64,000 nucleotides of DNA, taken from contig JAIOJX010000026.1 of the NCBI GenBank assembly GCA_022376925.1, positions 250,167,330 to 250,231,329 of the forward strand. Reading direction: 5' to 3'. Origin of the DNA: Tragulus kanchil (lineage: Eukaryota > Chordata > Mammalia > Artiodactyla > Tragulidae). The notes below the pieces were generated by a model. It had not been told where the DNA came from and ran no database searches. It saw nothing but the letters and a program-made list of their open reading frames with translations. The translations under genes and the position numbers were made by a program. Below are positions 34,837 through 45,470 of the stretch, in pieces (the first letter of the stretch is position 1; every line of letters begins with the position of its first letter).

Positions 34837-37047
34837 AAAGCCATGCTTCCATGCCTATTAATAACCTTCAGAAAAAAAACCCTGAGGAAGTGTCAAGAGA
34901 AAAATAGATCTGGCTGATGGAAGCCAAAGACTCAATCAGAGGTTAATTAATACATTTGAAGAAAAAGAAAGTTGTAACATCTTCTGGATCAGATGTTATC
35001 TGTTCAGGAGGCTTATAACAAAATTCTGAGCCAATGAATTCTACCAACGCTGAGTCAAGAACACCAGTTTTACAGAAAGAAACTCTTTTAAAGACCCCTT
35101 ATCTATTTAAACAGACCAGCTACTAACTTTATCCCCACATCAACAATTCCAGAGAATTTTGCCTGGCTGCTATCATTAAATCTTTATAGTTATTTATAGC
35201 CTTATAAGGTTTCTTCAGGTGACACCTTAAATAGGAACCAAATCAATCTATTCTAAAATAATGGAACAACTAATTCATATTAATTTTTAGAATTTTCTTA
35301 GTGATCTTTTCTCCTTTCTCCTCCCCCAGCTAGAATGTGATTAATGGAATTCTCTCACAACTTAGCTTGAAATATGCTTTTGCCAGTCGAGCAGCTAAAG
35401 CAGAATCAGATAATTGTGGTATGACTCAACAAATGCACAGCTGTTCATTTAAATATATCCATCAAAAGTATAAATACGATCATGAGAAAGAAAATGAGCC
35501 ATGTACACAGGGTCAGTGTACAAGCTGAACAAGTTAGCACAGAAGTAACCACAACAGAAAACAAGGAGGAGAGGAAGCGAGACAGGGAGAGGCTCTGATA
35601 CCACATGGAAAAAGACCAGAAAACTGGCATAACCAAAAAACCACCCACCCAATTCCAACACTCAGTGGACCTAAATTAGAAATTAATGGCAAGAAAAAAC
35701 CAAAAATAAATGTGCTCAACTAAGTGGAGATAAAGAAATGAAATCTAGGAAACAGAGGATGTCCCCAAGTACACAGAGGTAGAAAGTCTACAGGGTAGAA
35801 ATGATGAATCCAACCTATTATGAAAAACAAAGACCCTGAGGCAGAGAAAAGCAGGAGGAACAGGGAACTCACCTCAGTCCTCTCCCTACAACCTTCAAAG
35901 ACATTAGGAATCCATAAAACAGAGGAATCCCAACAATCATCAGTCAAAGCCATGCTTCCATGCCTATTAATAACCTTCAGAAAAAAAACCCTGAGGAAGT
36001 GTCAAGAGAAAAATAGATCTGGCTGATGGAAGCCAAAGACTCAATCAGAGGTTAATTAATACATTTGAAGAAAAAGAAAGTTGTAACATCTTCTGGATCA
36101 GATGTTATCTGTTCAGGAGGCTTATAACAAAATTCTGAGCCAATGAATTCTACCAACGCTGAGTCAAGAACACCAGTTTTACAGAAAGAAACTCTTTTAA
36201 AGACCCCTTATCTATTTAAACAGACCAGCTACTAACTTTATCCCACATCAACAATTCCAGAGAATTTTGCCTGGCTGCTATCATTAAATCTTTATAGTTA
36301 TTTATAGCCTTATAAGGTTTCTTCAGGTGACACCTTAAATAGGAACCAAATCAATCTATTCTAAAATAATGGAACAACTAATTCATATTAATTTTTAGAA
36401 TTTTCTTAGTGATCTTTTCTCCTTTCTCCTCCCCCAGCTAGAATGTGATTAATGGAATTCTCTCACAACTTAGCTTGAAATATGCTTTTGCCAGTCGAGC
36501 AGCTAAAGCAGAATCAGATAATTGTGGTATGACTCAACAAATGCACAGCTGTTCATTTAAATATATCCATCAAAAGTATAAATACGATCATGAGAAAGAA
36601 AATGAGCCATGTACACAGGGTCAGTGTACAAGCTGAACAAGTTAGCACAGAAGTAACCACAACAGAAAACAAGGAGGAGAGGAAGCGAGACAGGGAGAGG
36701 CTCTGATACCACATGGAAAAAGACCAGAAAACTGGCATAACCAAAAAACCACCCACCCAATTCCAACACTCAGTGGACCTAAATTAGAAATTAATGGCAA
36801 GAAAAAACCAAAAATAAATGTGCTCAACTAAGTGGAGATAAAGAAATGAAATCTAGGAAACAGAGGATGTCCCCAAGTACACAGAGGTAGAAAGTCTACA
36901 GGGTAGAAATGATGAATCCAACCTATTATGAAAAACAAAGACCCTGAGGCAGAGAAAAGCAGGAGGAACAGGGAACTCACCTCAGTCCTCTCCCTACAAC
37001 CTTCAAAGACATTAGGAATCCATAAAACAGAGGAATCCCAACAATCA
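34837..37047. repeat. Tandem doublet 13, unit 1108 bp
   Basis: Copy 1 is 34837-35939 and copy 2 is 35946-37047, with six bases between. One C is lost in copy 2 (TTATCCCCACATC against TTATCCCACATC). The first ~325 bp also belong to doublet 12, so that piece occurs three times (from 33667, 34837 and 35946). The content is otherwise unclassified; short frames repeat at +1108. Confidence 0.96.
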
Positions 37048-37054
37048 GTCCCAA

Positions 37055-37112
37055 AGCAATGAATTCAACAAGTGCTGAGTCAAGAATACCAGTCTTTACA
37101 GAAAGAAACTCT
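37055..37112 (+). repeat. Diverged echo of a sequence in doublets 12 and 13
   Basis: CAATGAATTCAACAAGTGCT followed by GAGTCAAGAATACCAGTC and ACAGAAAGAAACTCT parallels 36143-36197 (also 33858 and 35031) with about six differences in 56 bp. Unlike the doublets it is clearly diverged, so it is an older duplication or insertion footprint. It lies immediately upstream of a BOV-tA. Confidence 0.75.
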
Positions 37113-37300
37113 GATGGTGAAGAATCTGCCTGCAGTGAGGGAGATCTGGGTTCACTCTGGATTGGGAAGATCTCCTGGAGAAGGGACTGGTAACCCACTC
37201 CAGTGTTCCTGTCTGGAGAATCCCAGGGACAGAGGAGCCTCGTGGGCTATATTCCATGGGGTCACAAAGAGTTAGATGGGACTGAGTGACTAACACTATT
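37113..37300 (+). mobile_element. BOV-tA SINE, 5' truncated
   Basis: It starts at GATGGTGAAGAATCTGCCTG, lacking the GGGCTTCCC head, and continues through GGGAAGATCTCCTGGAGAAG, CCACTCCAGTGTTCCTGTCT, GGAGAATCCCAGGGACAGAG to GTCACAAAGAGTTAGATGGG. It is diverged enough to be old. Confidence 0.9.
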
Positions 37301-37629
37301 TGAAAAGCAAAGAACTGACAAACACCATCCTGTATGAGGCAGCTCCTCTTGGAGATTCTACACATATGAGAGTGTTACCCGAATATAAAAGGAAACCAAG
37401 AAAGAACAGAATGTGAAGAGGAGCAGGAGGAGCTCTGAAGAAGAGAAGAGGGCCAGCATCAGCCACCAAAGCCCTGCTCACTCCCTCTTCCACAGAGATG
37501 GGCTCAGAGGCCCAGTCCAAACTTGAGAAGCTGAAGTACCTCTGCCAAGACTTGAGTACCTCTCCTCTTTCAGTGTGTCTGTCATTCAAAATACTAACAA
37601 CTAGAAACAACGTCTAATCCATGATGACC

Positions 37630-38021
37630 ATTTCCAAGCCTTCCCTGAACCATCAAAACTCTTGCCAAAAAGTAACCGCCTCGGTCACGGTGGGACCTAA
37701 CCATGCCCCTGGCCTCACCATTCAGACATCATTGCGCATGAGGAGCCCGTCGCACCTCTGCACTTGCCGGCAAACTTCTTTCATTATTATAAGCAAAGCT
37801 ATTTCAGCAACCACCACCTTCCTCAGTCCAAAACCCTCTTACATCTACCCTCTTCTCCCCTCGCAGAAAACTTTCCAGAAAGAGCACTCTACAAAGCTCC
37901 TTCGATGTCCTCTCTCTCCTTCCAGTCCACTACCAAACGCCTCTGGCTAAGGCTCTAACTCTTTGTACATCTCACCTTATCCTTCAGATTCACAGGGCAG
38001 CTTCCTCAAAACTCAGACTTG
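37630..38021 (+). mobile_element. Possible L2/CR1-like ORF2 fragment
   Basis: The phrases ATCAAAACTCTTGCCAAAAA and AAAACTTTCCAGAAAGAGCA recall the L2 ORF2 nucleotide consensus ('gaaactgctcttgccaaggtcacc', 'cttcctcaaaagagtagtctaca'). The frame is broken. It could also be a chance match to a pyrimidine-rich single-copy sequence. Confidence 0.35.
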
Positions 38022-40281
38022 GAAGTCTCCCCCCTCAGATTTTTATTTGATTGACCTGAGAAGAGGTGGAGGAATCCCCAACCCCCTGGCAACGTGGATG
38101 AAGTAGAGAACGCTGGGGATGGCATCGTGGGTCCATCGTGCAGTAGGGCAGTGCTGAAGACCTCCTCCCCTTCTCTCCTTCTGCTAGATGGGACTCAGAG
38201 ACTCCACCTTTCTGTTGACTTGACTCTTACAATTTGCATCTGCTCCGTTTCCTTGGATGGGCAGTTTCTCTTCTGCCACTTGTCTCTTAGATGCTGGCCT
38301 CCCTTGAGGCTTCACATCTTGGCCTTCCCTTCTCCTCATTCAAGATGCTACCCAGCTTCACGGCCACGGAGTGAGACCAAACCACCACTTCTTTCCTTAT
38401 CATATGTCCTTGTCTTTTCACTGCATTTAAAATTAATTTTTAAAAATTTTTATACAAGGCATTTCAAGTTACATAAAGAAAAAGGGTAACAATAAACCCA
38501 ATTTTTGACCTTCCAGTTTCAAAAATAAGCAATCTTGTTTTCTCTATTCTGCCCATTTTCTACCTGCGATATTAACAAGAATTCCAGAAGTCACATCATC
38601 TCACCCACCAGTTCTCTAACAGATAAAGGACTTTTTCTAAGCCTAACTATAAAACCAACATTTCATCCAACAAAAGTCTTTCTCTTCCAAATATCATCTA
38701 AAGGCTAATCAGTGTTTAAATCTGCTCAATTTTCAACAACCATAAGCATTCCCCACTTCTCCCCCTGAAAACTGTGAAGAGACGGGGGACAGCACACTGA
38801 AAAGGAACTGCTTTTATCGCCTTTCAGGTCTCATCACTAGTGATGCAGTGCTAAGACTGGGGTGGTGCTGAGAATGTTTTGTGTATCCTGTGGAAGACAT
38901 CAAGTGTGTAACTATGGCCAATTCAAATTCTATTGCTCCCTGCTCTTCCGGAGAACCTAAATTTTCTGGGTGGAATAAAGGAGTTAAGAGATGTAATACT
39001 GAAAAGACTGAGTAAGAACCAAGTAAACTGCATTTGAACTGGAAGCATCAGAACGAACTGAATATTTTATATGTACATACAAAACACAGAATGTATATAT
39101 ACACTTACTCTCTGTCCACTCAAAAGGCCTAGAAACAATGACCTACCCAGTAGCCGTAAACATTCTGAAGTCTCCCCCAGATTTTGAAGGGGGGCCCAAC
39201 CCCTGGCAACGTGGATGAAGTAGAACGCTGGGGATGGCATCGTGGGTCCATCGTGCAGTAGGGCAGTGCTGAAGACCTCCTCCCCTTCTCTCCTTCTGCT
39301 AGATGGGACTCAGAGACTCCACCTTTCTGTTGACTTGACTCTTACAATTTGCATCTGCTCCGTTTCCTTGGATGGGCAGTTTCTCTTCTGCCACTTGTCT
39401 CTTAGATGCTGGCCTCCCTTGAGGCTTCACATCTTGGCCTTCCCTTCTCCTCATTCAAGATGCTACCCAGCTTCACGGCCACGGAGTGAGACCAAACCAC
39501 CACTTCTTTCCTTATCATATGTCCTTGTCTTTTCACTGCATTTAAAATTAATTTTTAAAAATTTTTATACAAGGCATTTCAAGTTACATAAAGAAAAAGG
39601 GTAACAATAAACCCAATTTTTGACCTTCCAGTTTCAAAAATAAGCAATCTTGTTTTCTCTATTCTGCCCATTTTCTACCTGCGATATTAACAAGAATTCC
39701 AGAAGTCACATCATCTCACCCACCAGTTCTCTAACAGATAAAGGACTTTTTCTAAGCCTAACTATAAAACCAACATTTCATCCAACAAAAGTCTTTCTCT
39801 TCCAAATATCATCTAAAGGCTAATCAGTGTTTAAATCTGCTCAATTTTCAACAACCATAAGCATTCCCCACTTCTCCCCCTGAAAACTGTGAAGAGACGG
39901 GGGACAGCACACTGAAAAGGAACTGCTTTTATCGCCTTTCAGGTCTCATCACTAGTGATGCAGTGCTAAGACTGGGGTGGTGCTGAGAATGTTTTGTGTA
40001 TCCTGTGGAAGACATCAAGTGTGTAACTATGGCCAATTCAAATTCTATTGCTCCCTGCTCTTCCGGAGAACCTAAATTTTCTGGGTGGAATAAAGGAGTT
40101 AAGAGATGTAATACTGAAAAGACTGAGTAAGAACCAAGTAAACTGCATTTGAACTGGAAGCATCAGAACGAACTGAATATTTTATATGTACATACAAAAC
40201 ACAGAATGTATATATACACTTACTCTCTGTCCACTCAAAAGGCCTAGAAACAATGACCTACCCAGTAGCCGTAAGCATTCT
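38022..40281. repeat. Tandem doublet 14, unit about 1115 bp
   Basis: Copy 1 is 38022-39166 and copy 2 is 39167-40281. The first 70 bp of copy 2 are damaged: about 30 bp are missing after AGTCTCCCCC and a G-run appears (GAAGGGGGGCCC). A substitution near the end (GTAAACATT against GTAAGCATT) looks like an allele. An L2-like stretch (TTAGATGCTGGCCTCCCTTG, CTTCCCTTCTCCTCATTCAA) lies at about 38285-38350 and 39400-39465. Confidence 0.95.
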
Positions 40282-40429
40282 ATCCAGACTGTGAGGCTAA
40301 ACTACCATTTCTCACTAAAAGACAAAGAACAAATTGAATTCAGCCATTAGAATATGATCATCAAAACCAACTAGCGGGAAATTAGAGGTTGAATGGCCAT
40401 TCCATTCCATAAGCTGTAAAGAAAGGAAA

Positions 40430-40745
40430 GGGCTGGAGGGTGAACTACAGTAGCTAGATATGCACAAGCAGGTGATAAACCTACATGGAAAGGTAGTGAA
40501 GCAAGTACTACAGAACTCAGGCAAGTGGGTACCTCTGGAGAGGGAGGTGGACCCTGAGAGGTGTAGGACATGCCACGGGGCTCTAGGAAGGCTGCTGATA
40601 TTCGGTCTCTTGACCTGCATGGTGGTCACGAAACATATTCACATTATAAAAATTAACTAAGCTGCTTTACTTTATAATAAAAAGGTAAAAAAGGAGAGAA
40701 CAAAATAAGAATGTGTATTATTTAAATAAAGGTGCAGACTAAGAC
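40430..40745 (+). mobile_element. Old L1 3'-end fragment (copy 1)
   Basis: The block from GGCAAGTGGGTACCTCTGG through TATTCGGTCTCTTGACCTGC, ATGGTGGTCACGAAACATAT and AAAATTAACTAAGCTGC is the typical end of old mammalian L1 3' UTRs ('ttcttgatctgggtggtggttacacgggtgtgttcac'). Confidence 0.65.
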
Positions 40746-40748
40746 ACA

Positions 40749-40820
40749 CACACACACCACTCTCAGAGGCAGTAACAGCATTGAGTATTATGTACATGTG
40801 TGTGTGTGTGTGTGTATGTA
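40749..40820 (+). repeat. (AC)n and (GT)n microsatellites (copy 1)
   Basis: A short (AC)n run at about 40745-40758 is followed by (GT)n at about 40798-40817. The second copy, near 41960-42035, has one more AC unit and the same GT run. Confidence 0.85.
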
Positions 40821-40998
40821 TGCACAAATTTTGCCCCGGTTTTTGTTACAAATAAGTTTATGCAATAATCTTCTGTAATATGAACGACTTTTATCTTCAA
40901 ATGGGATTTTTTCACAGTCGAAACTTACTAATTTTTAATAGAGAAATAGGCTTCACTTACCAAGTCATAATTAGAAATCAAATATTAAAATATAAGTA

Positions 40999-41323
40999 GG
41001 GCTTCCCCTGGTGGTCCAGTGGATAAGGGCACCGCCTTGCGGTGCAAGAGGCGCCGGTTCGATCCCTGGCCTGGGAAGATCCCGCGTGCCGCGGAGCGGC
41101 TAGACTGATGTGTCCAATCACTGAGCCGGAGCTCTGGAGTGCATGCGCCCAGAGCCGGTGCTCTGCGACGACAGATGCCACCGCGATGGGAGGCCCACAG
41201 GAGCCAAAGGACAAAGACGGATGAAAAACAGAGAGAAATGGAAGACTAACAGAAGTGGCCCGCCCACTCCCCTCCCTCCCCAACCCGACCCCCGCCCAAA
41301 AATAAATAAATAGATAAATCTTT
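40999..41323 (+). mobile_element. Young CHR SINE with GC-rich 3' extension (copy 1)
   Basis: A full CHR element with CpG-rich body (GAGGCGCCGGTTCGATCCCT, GAGCCGGTGCTCTGCGACGA) and the GC-rich 3' part (AGAAGTGGCCCGCCCACTC through CCCGACCCCCGCCC). The 12-bp target duplication AAAATATAAGTA (40987-40998, 41324-41335) is perfect. Confidence 0.94.
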
Positions 41324-41528
41324 AAAATATAAGTAACAAAATCTTATAAACTGGTACTTCCTCTCCTACTTCCATTTACATAACTTGCATGCGTCAAGGA
41401 TATAGAACAATTTTAGAATCCAAATCAATGTTTCCCAAACACTGGGCAACATTATCACCAAATAAGAAAAACTACCATCATGAAGATGTGAACCTTCCCT
41501 CACAAAACTTATTTAGGCATTTAGCCCA

Positions 41529-41591
41529 ATCCCAATGGCTCTTTGTGATCCCATGGACTCGTAATCTTCTGTCCATGAAATTCTCCAGGCA
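41529..41591 (-). mobile_element. BOV-tA fragment cut by a seam
   Basis: This is the start of the antisense BOV-tA seen complete at 42745-42938. Here it stops at the doublet 15 seam after CTCCAGGCA, with a 10-bp loss. The truncation is a property of the seam, not of the SINE. Confidence 0.85.
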
Positions 41592-41649
41592 TAGCGAAAT
41601 TAGAGGTTGAATGGCCATTCCATTCCATAAGCTGTAAAGAAAGGAAAGG

Positions 41650-41965
41650 GCTGGAGGGTGAACTACAGTAGCTAGATATGCACAAGCAGGTGATAAACCT
41701 ACATGGAAAGGTAGTGAAGCAAGTACTACAGAACTCAGGCAAGTGGGTACCTCTGGAGAGGGAGGTGGACCCTGAGAGGTGTAGGACATGCCACGGGGCT
41801 CTAGGAAGGCTGCTGATATTCGGTCTCTTGACCTGCATGGTGGTCACGAAACATATTCACATTATAAAAATTAACTAAGCTGCTTTACTTTATAATAAAA
41901 AGGTAAAAAAGGAGAGAACAAAATAAGAATGTGTATTATTTAAATAAAGGTGCAGACTAAGACAC
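41650..41965 (+). mobile_element. Old L1 3'-end fragment (copy 2)
   Basis: The duplicate of the L1 end at 40430, carried by doublet 15. Confidence 0.65.
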
Positions 41966-42218
41966 ACACACACACACCACTCTCAGAGGCAGTAACAGCA
42001 TTGAGTATTATGTACATGTGTGTGTGTGTGTGTGTATGTATGCACAAATTTTGCCCCGGTTTTTGTTACAAATAAGTTTATGCAATAATCTTCTGTAATA
42101 TGAACGACTTTTATCTTCAAATGGGATTTTTTCACAGTCGAAACTTACTAATTTTTAATAGAGAAATAGGCTTCACTTACCAAGTCATAATTAGAAATCA
42201 AATATTAAAATATAAGTA

Positions 42219-42542
42219 GGGCTTCCCCTGGTGGTCCAGTGGATAAGGGCACCGCCTTGCGGTGCAAGAGGCGCCGGTTCGATCCCTGGCCTGGGAAGAT
42301 CCCACGTGCCGCGGAGCGGCTAGACTGATGTGTCCAATCACTGAGCCGGAGCTCTGGAGTGCATGCGCCCAGAGCCGGTGCTCTGCGACGACAGATGCCA
42401 CCGCGATGGGAGGCCCACAGGAGCCAAAGGACAAAGACGGATGAAAAACAGAGAGAAATGGAAGACTAACAGAAGTGGCCCGCCCACTCCCCTCCCTCCC
42501 AACCCGACCCCCGCCCAAAAATAAATAAATAGATAAATCTTT
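42219..42542 (+). mobile_element. Young CHR SINE with GC-rich 3' extension (copy 2)
   Basis: The duplicate of the SINE at 40999, differing by one CpG transition and one base in a C-run (CTCCCAACCC against CTCCCCAACCC). The target duplication is retained at 42543-42554. Confidence 0.93.
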
Positions 42543-42744
42543 AAAATATAAGTAACAAAATCTTATAAACTGGTACTTCCTCTCCTACTTCCATTTACAT
42601 AACTTGCATGCGTCAAGGATATAGAACAATTTTAGAATCCAAATCAATGTTTCCCAAACACTGGGCAACATTATCACCAAATAAGAAAAACTACCATCAT
42701 GAAGATGTGAACCTTCCCTCACAAAACTTATTTAGGCATTTAGC

Positions 42745-42938
42745 CCAATCCCAATGGCTCTTTGTGATCCCATGGACTGTAACCCGTCAGTATCTTCTGT
42801 CCATGAAATTCTCCAGGCAAGAATACTGGAATAGGTTGCCATTTTCTTCTCCAGGAGACCTTCACGACCCAGGGATCGAACCTCAGTCTCTCATAATACA
42901 GGCAGATTCTTTACCATCTGAGTTGTGAGGGAAGCCCC
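42745..42938 (-). mobile_element. BOV-tA SINE, antisense
   Basis: On the plus strand: GGCTCTTTGTGATCCCATGG, TCTTCTGTCCATGAAATTCT, CCAGGCAAGAATACTGGAAT, CCAGGGATCGAACCTCAGTC, GGCAGATTCTTTACCATCTG and a terminal GGGAAGCCC. This is the complement of BOV-tA. It is flanked by a diverged 57-bp direct repeat (about 42695-42750 and 42943-42999). Confidence 0.92.
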
Positions 42939-42999
42939 GATATCATAAAGATGTGAACCTTCTCTCACAGAATTTATTTAGACACTTAGCACAATTCCA

Positions 43000-43620
43000 A
43001 AATCCACTAACACGTTTTCTTCTTGGGGTGGAGGGAGTGGTGACTAGATATGATTAAAGTCCATATTTTTTCAAAACCACATACACAGATAAATATAGAA
43101 ATTTTATATAATGAAACTTTAAGTTCTGTAAAATGGAACCTAAAATAAATATGAAAATTCAGTAAACTAGAACTAATGACCAATTTCAAGAGCTGACTGC
43201 TGTTTCTACATGTACCCCCTTCCTCCATCTACAAAAGTTCTTGCCCACTGACTGTCAGTGGAAGGAGTCAGCTTTGGGACTGACATTTAACCACCCTCCT
43301 AGTTGCCTGCATCTGAAATAAAGTAAATTTTCCTTTCCACAAAAAAGAAAAAAAAGAACTACCCCTACAAAAGAGAAAAACATACTAAGCTCCAAGAGTT
43401 TAAGAAAAAACAAGGTAGACCTACTGCATGCACAGGCAGAGAGATCAATGAAACAAAACGTATATCCCAGAAATAAACCACAATGAATATGGGAATCTAA
43501 AATACAAAAGAAATCAAAGGAGAAAATTTGGGACTATTCAGTATAATTGCAATGACTAACCAATGTGATGGAGACTGCTTATTTTCCACTAAAATTCCTT
43601 CTTCACTTTTTCTTGGGCAC
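43000..43620. other. Single-copy A+T-rich DNA, nothing recognised
   Basis: No exon or clear repeat is visible. The region includes an A-rich patch at about 43340-43380. Confidence 0.35.
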
Positions 43621-44005
43621 ATGCTGACCAGACCAGACTGTATTCCAACCCCTCCCTCACGGCTAGATGTGATCCCAGGACTAAGTTCTCACCAATGGAA
43701 GTATAAGTGACATGTGATCTTCTGCCCTGGACCTTCTCCTTCGTCCTTCACATGGAGGGAACCCAGCTATGGTAGCGACCCAGCTATGAGCATGCAGATA
43801 ACTACCGTTTACAATTACTGGAGCCACAGCACAGACAGAACCTGCCTCCCAATGATCAGTGGATAAAGACGGTTCTGTAGACTTGATGCGCACACTGAAA
43901 CTGTTAAGTGATGGGAAAAAAATCAACTTCTCCGTTATATGACCCATAGCATATTTCAGTCCCTTGGTTACAGCAACTCAACCTTACCCTAATTAATAGA
44001 GCACT
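43620..44005 (+). mobile_element. Possible old LTR or medium-reiterated repeat
   Basis: The order ACCAATGGAAGTATAAGTGA, GCCCTGGACCTTCTCC, ATGGAGGGAACCCAGC and the end TTGGTTACAGCAACTCAAC, CCTTACCCTAATTAATAGA resembles a common mammalian LTR-like repeat ending in 'gttacagcagcctagcctaccctaactaataca'. I cannot name the family with confidence. No coding content. Confidence 0.4.
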
Positions 44006-44009
44006 TAGA

Positions 44010-44210
44010 GAAAAATCAAGTTAGATTCATTCATACCTAACATTCCAGATGGATCAAAGACTGAAAGTCAAAAAAAAAAAAAAAAAAAAGAACCACAAGA
44101 CACTACAAGGAACCATGAAATAAGTTTTTAACTCCAAGAATGAAAATAGGCTTTTAAATTTGATACAAAATCCTGAAGACAAATATGGTTGATTATATAT
44201 TTATCTTTAT
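44010..44210 (+). mobile_element. L1 ORF2-region fragment
   Basis: CCAGATGGATCAAAGACTGA, an A20 run, then AACCACAAGACACTACAAGG and AGTTTTTAACTCCAAGAATG follow the L1 ORF2 wording ('aaatggattaaagacttaaa...aaccataaaactactagaag'). It probably belongs to the same broken L1 as 44520-45470. Confidence 0.6.
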
Positions 44211-44215
44211 AAATA

Positions 44216-44338
44216 TTTTTGGAGGGCAGGGGGAGGCCTGTGCCACGTGACTGGAAGGATCTTCGTTCCCTGACCAGGGATTGAAGCTGGCCTCGGCAGT
44301 GTCCAGTCCTAACCAATGGACCACCAGTGAATTTCCTC
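44216..44338 (-). mobile_element. CHR-type SINE fragment, antisense
   Basis: The plus strand reads GGCCTGTGCCACGTGACTGG, GATCTTCGTTCCCTGACCAG, GGATTGAAGCTGG, AACCAATGGACCACCAGTGA. This is the complement of an older CHR/tRNA-Glu SINE head (normally 'ttaaccactggaccaccagggaagtccc'). Confidence 0.75.
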
Positions 44339-44364
44339 TGTAAATATTTTTAAACATCTTTCTA

Positions 44365-44500
44365 TTTCTTCTACTAGAACATAAGCACCATGGAGCACAA
44401 ATTGGAAGCTATTTTCTTCACTATCGTATAACTTAAAGCCTGGTAGAGTGCTTAATGCATAAGAGGGATTCAATAAATTATTTGCTGAGTAAATTGATTA
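44365..44500 (+). mobile_element. L2 LINE 3' end
   Basis: CTAGAACATAAGCACCATGG, ATTTTCTTCACTATCGTATA, GCCTGGTAGAGTGCTTAATG and TTCAATAAATTATTTGCTGA correspond to the L2 terminal sequence ('ctagactgtgagctccatgag...gcctggcacatagtaggcgctcaataaatatttgttga'). Confidence 0.65.
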
Positions 44501-44519
44501 ATTTAAGCATACAAAATTT

Positions 44520-45470
44520 TAAATAATCTACATAGCAAAATAATTATTTTTATACAAATGACCAATTATGAATACCGTATCACAAGGGTGAGGTGCTACT
44601 TTGTTAATGCATAGGAGCTCCTGTGAACTGATAATAAGATCAATAGGAAAATAGACAACAGACATTAACACAGAGGGAACAGAAGAGGAAATACAAATGG
44701 CTTTTAAACTTATGAAAATGTGCCCGATGTCAATCAAAATAATAAAAAAATACAACTGAAAATCCCATTAAACTGTTGTTTTTCACCTACTGATTTGGTG
44801 AAGAAGAAAACCTATCAGTTTAATGATAAGACTATCATTGGCAAGGATATGAGGAAGCAAGGCTCTCATCCATTGCTGGCGGAATCTAAAACTTTGCAAG
44901 TTCTATGAATAGAGCAATTTGGCAATAAATTTTGACCTCAATTAAAATGTGCATATCCTTCGACCCATCAATTCCACTATCAGAAATGGATCCTAGAGAT
45001 ACGTTCTCAAATATGTTTACCATGATATAGTACAAGGTTATTCCTACAGCCTTGTTCATGATAATAAAACTGGAAATGATCTAAATAGTCAACAGTATAG
45101 TACTGGATAAATAAATTATAGCCCATCTCTAAGTGGGAATGATAGGCTTCCATTAAGAAAGAAGTAGCCCTTTATGAAGAACTTCCAAGAAACAGTATTT
45201 CAATGAAAAAGGTACAAAACAGTGCATGTTGTTACCACTGGTTTAAAAGAAAAAAAAAAAAAACAACAACAATAACCTCTGGATTATGTTTTGCTATATA
45301 TGCTTGAAATCTCTGAAATACATAAGAAATTGGTAACAATGGTTGGCTCTAGGAGCAATGGAGAGACAGGAGGAAGTGAGAAACTTATTTTTCACTCTTG
45401 TACCTTTTAAATCTTACAAACATTGATTATAGTATCTTCCTAAAAATATTCTGTAAAATAATAACAATAC
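44520..45470 (+). mobile_element. Old L1 3' half (copy 1)
   Basis: GAGGAAATACAAATGGCTTT, TTTTCACCTACTGATTTGG, ATCCATTGCTGGCGGAATCT, CATATCCTTCGACCCATCAA, TACAGCCTTGTTCATGATAA and GGATAAATAAATTATAGCCC are successive L1 ORF2 3'-end words. The reading frame is destroyed. The part from 44825 on is duplicated by doublet 16. Confidence 0.85.

Larger units (their letters stand above)
32835..35166. repeat. Tandem doublet 12, unit about 1.17 kb
   Basis: Copy 1 is 32835-33992 and copy 2 is 34005-35166. Copy 2 has several small losses in its first 100 bp (GAGTAAAAGCC to GAGTAAGCC; CAGCCCTACAC to CAGCCTACAC; CCACCCCTGCC to CCACCCTGCC). It also has a much longer C-run near 34791-34803 (CCGCCCCCAC in copy 1). 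Twelve bp of filler lie at the seam. Confidence 0.95.
40378..42819. repeat. Tandem doublet 15, unit about 1218 bp
   Basis: Copy 1 is 40378-41591 and copy 2 is 41596-42819. Copy 1 loses about 10 bp close to the seam (GACTCGTAATCTTCTG against the longer form at 42776-42799). An (AC)n tract is one unit longer in copy 2. A CpG transition (CCCGCGTGCC at 41081, CCCACGTGCC at 42301) looks like a heterozygous site. The seam cuts through an antisense BOV-tA. Confidence 0.96.

Noticed and set aside
35290..35345. A pyrimidine tract plus AG near 35310-35330 resembling a 3' splice site
   Set aside because: No open exon with a downstream donor follows, and the sequence is repeated in doublet 13. It is not enough to call an exon.
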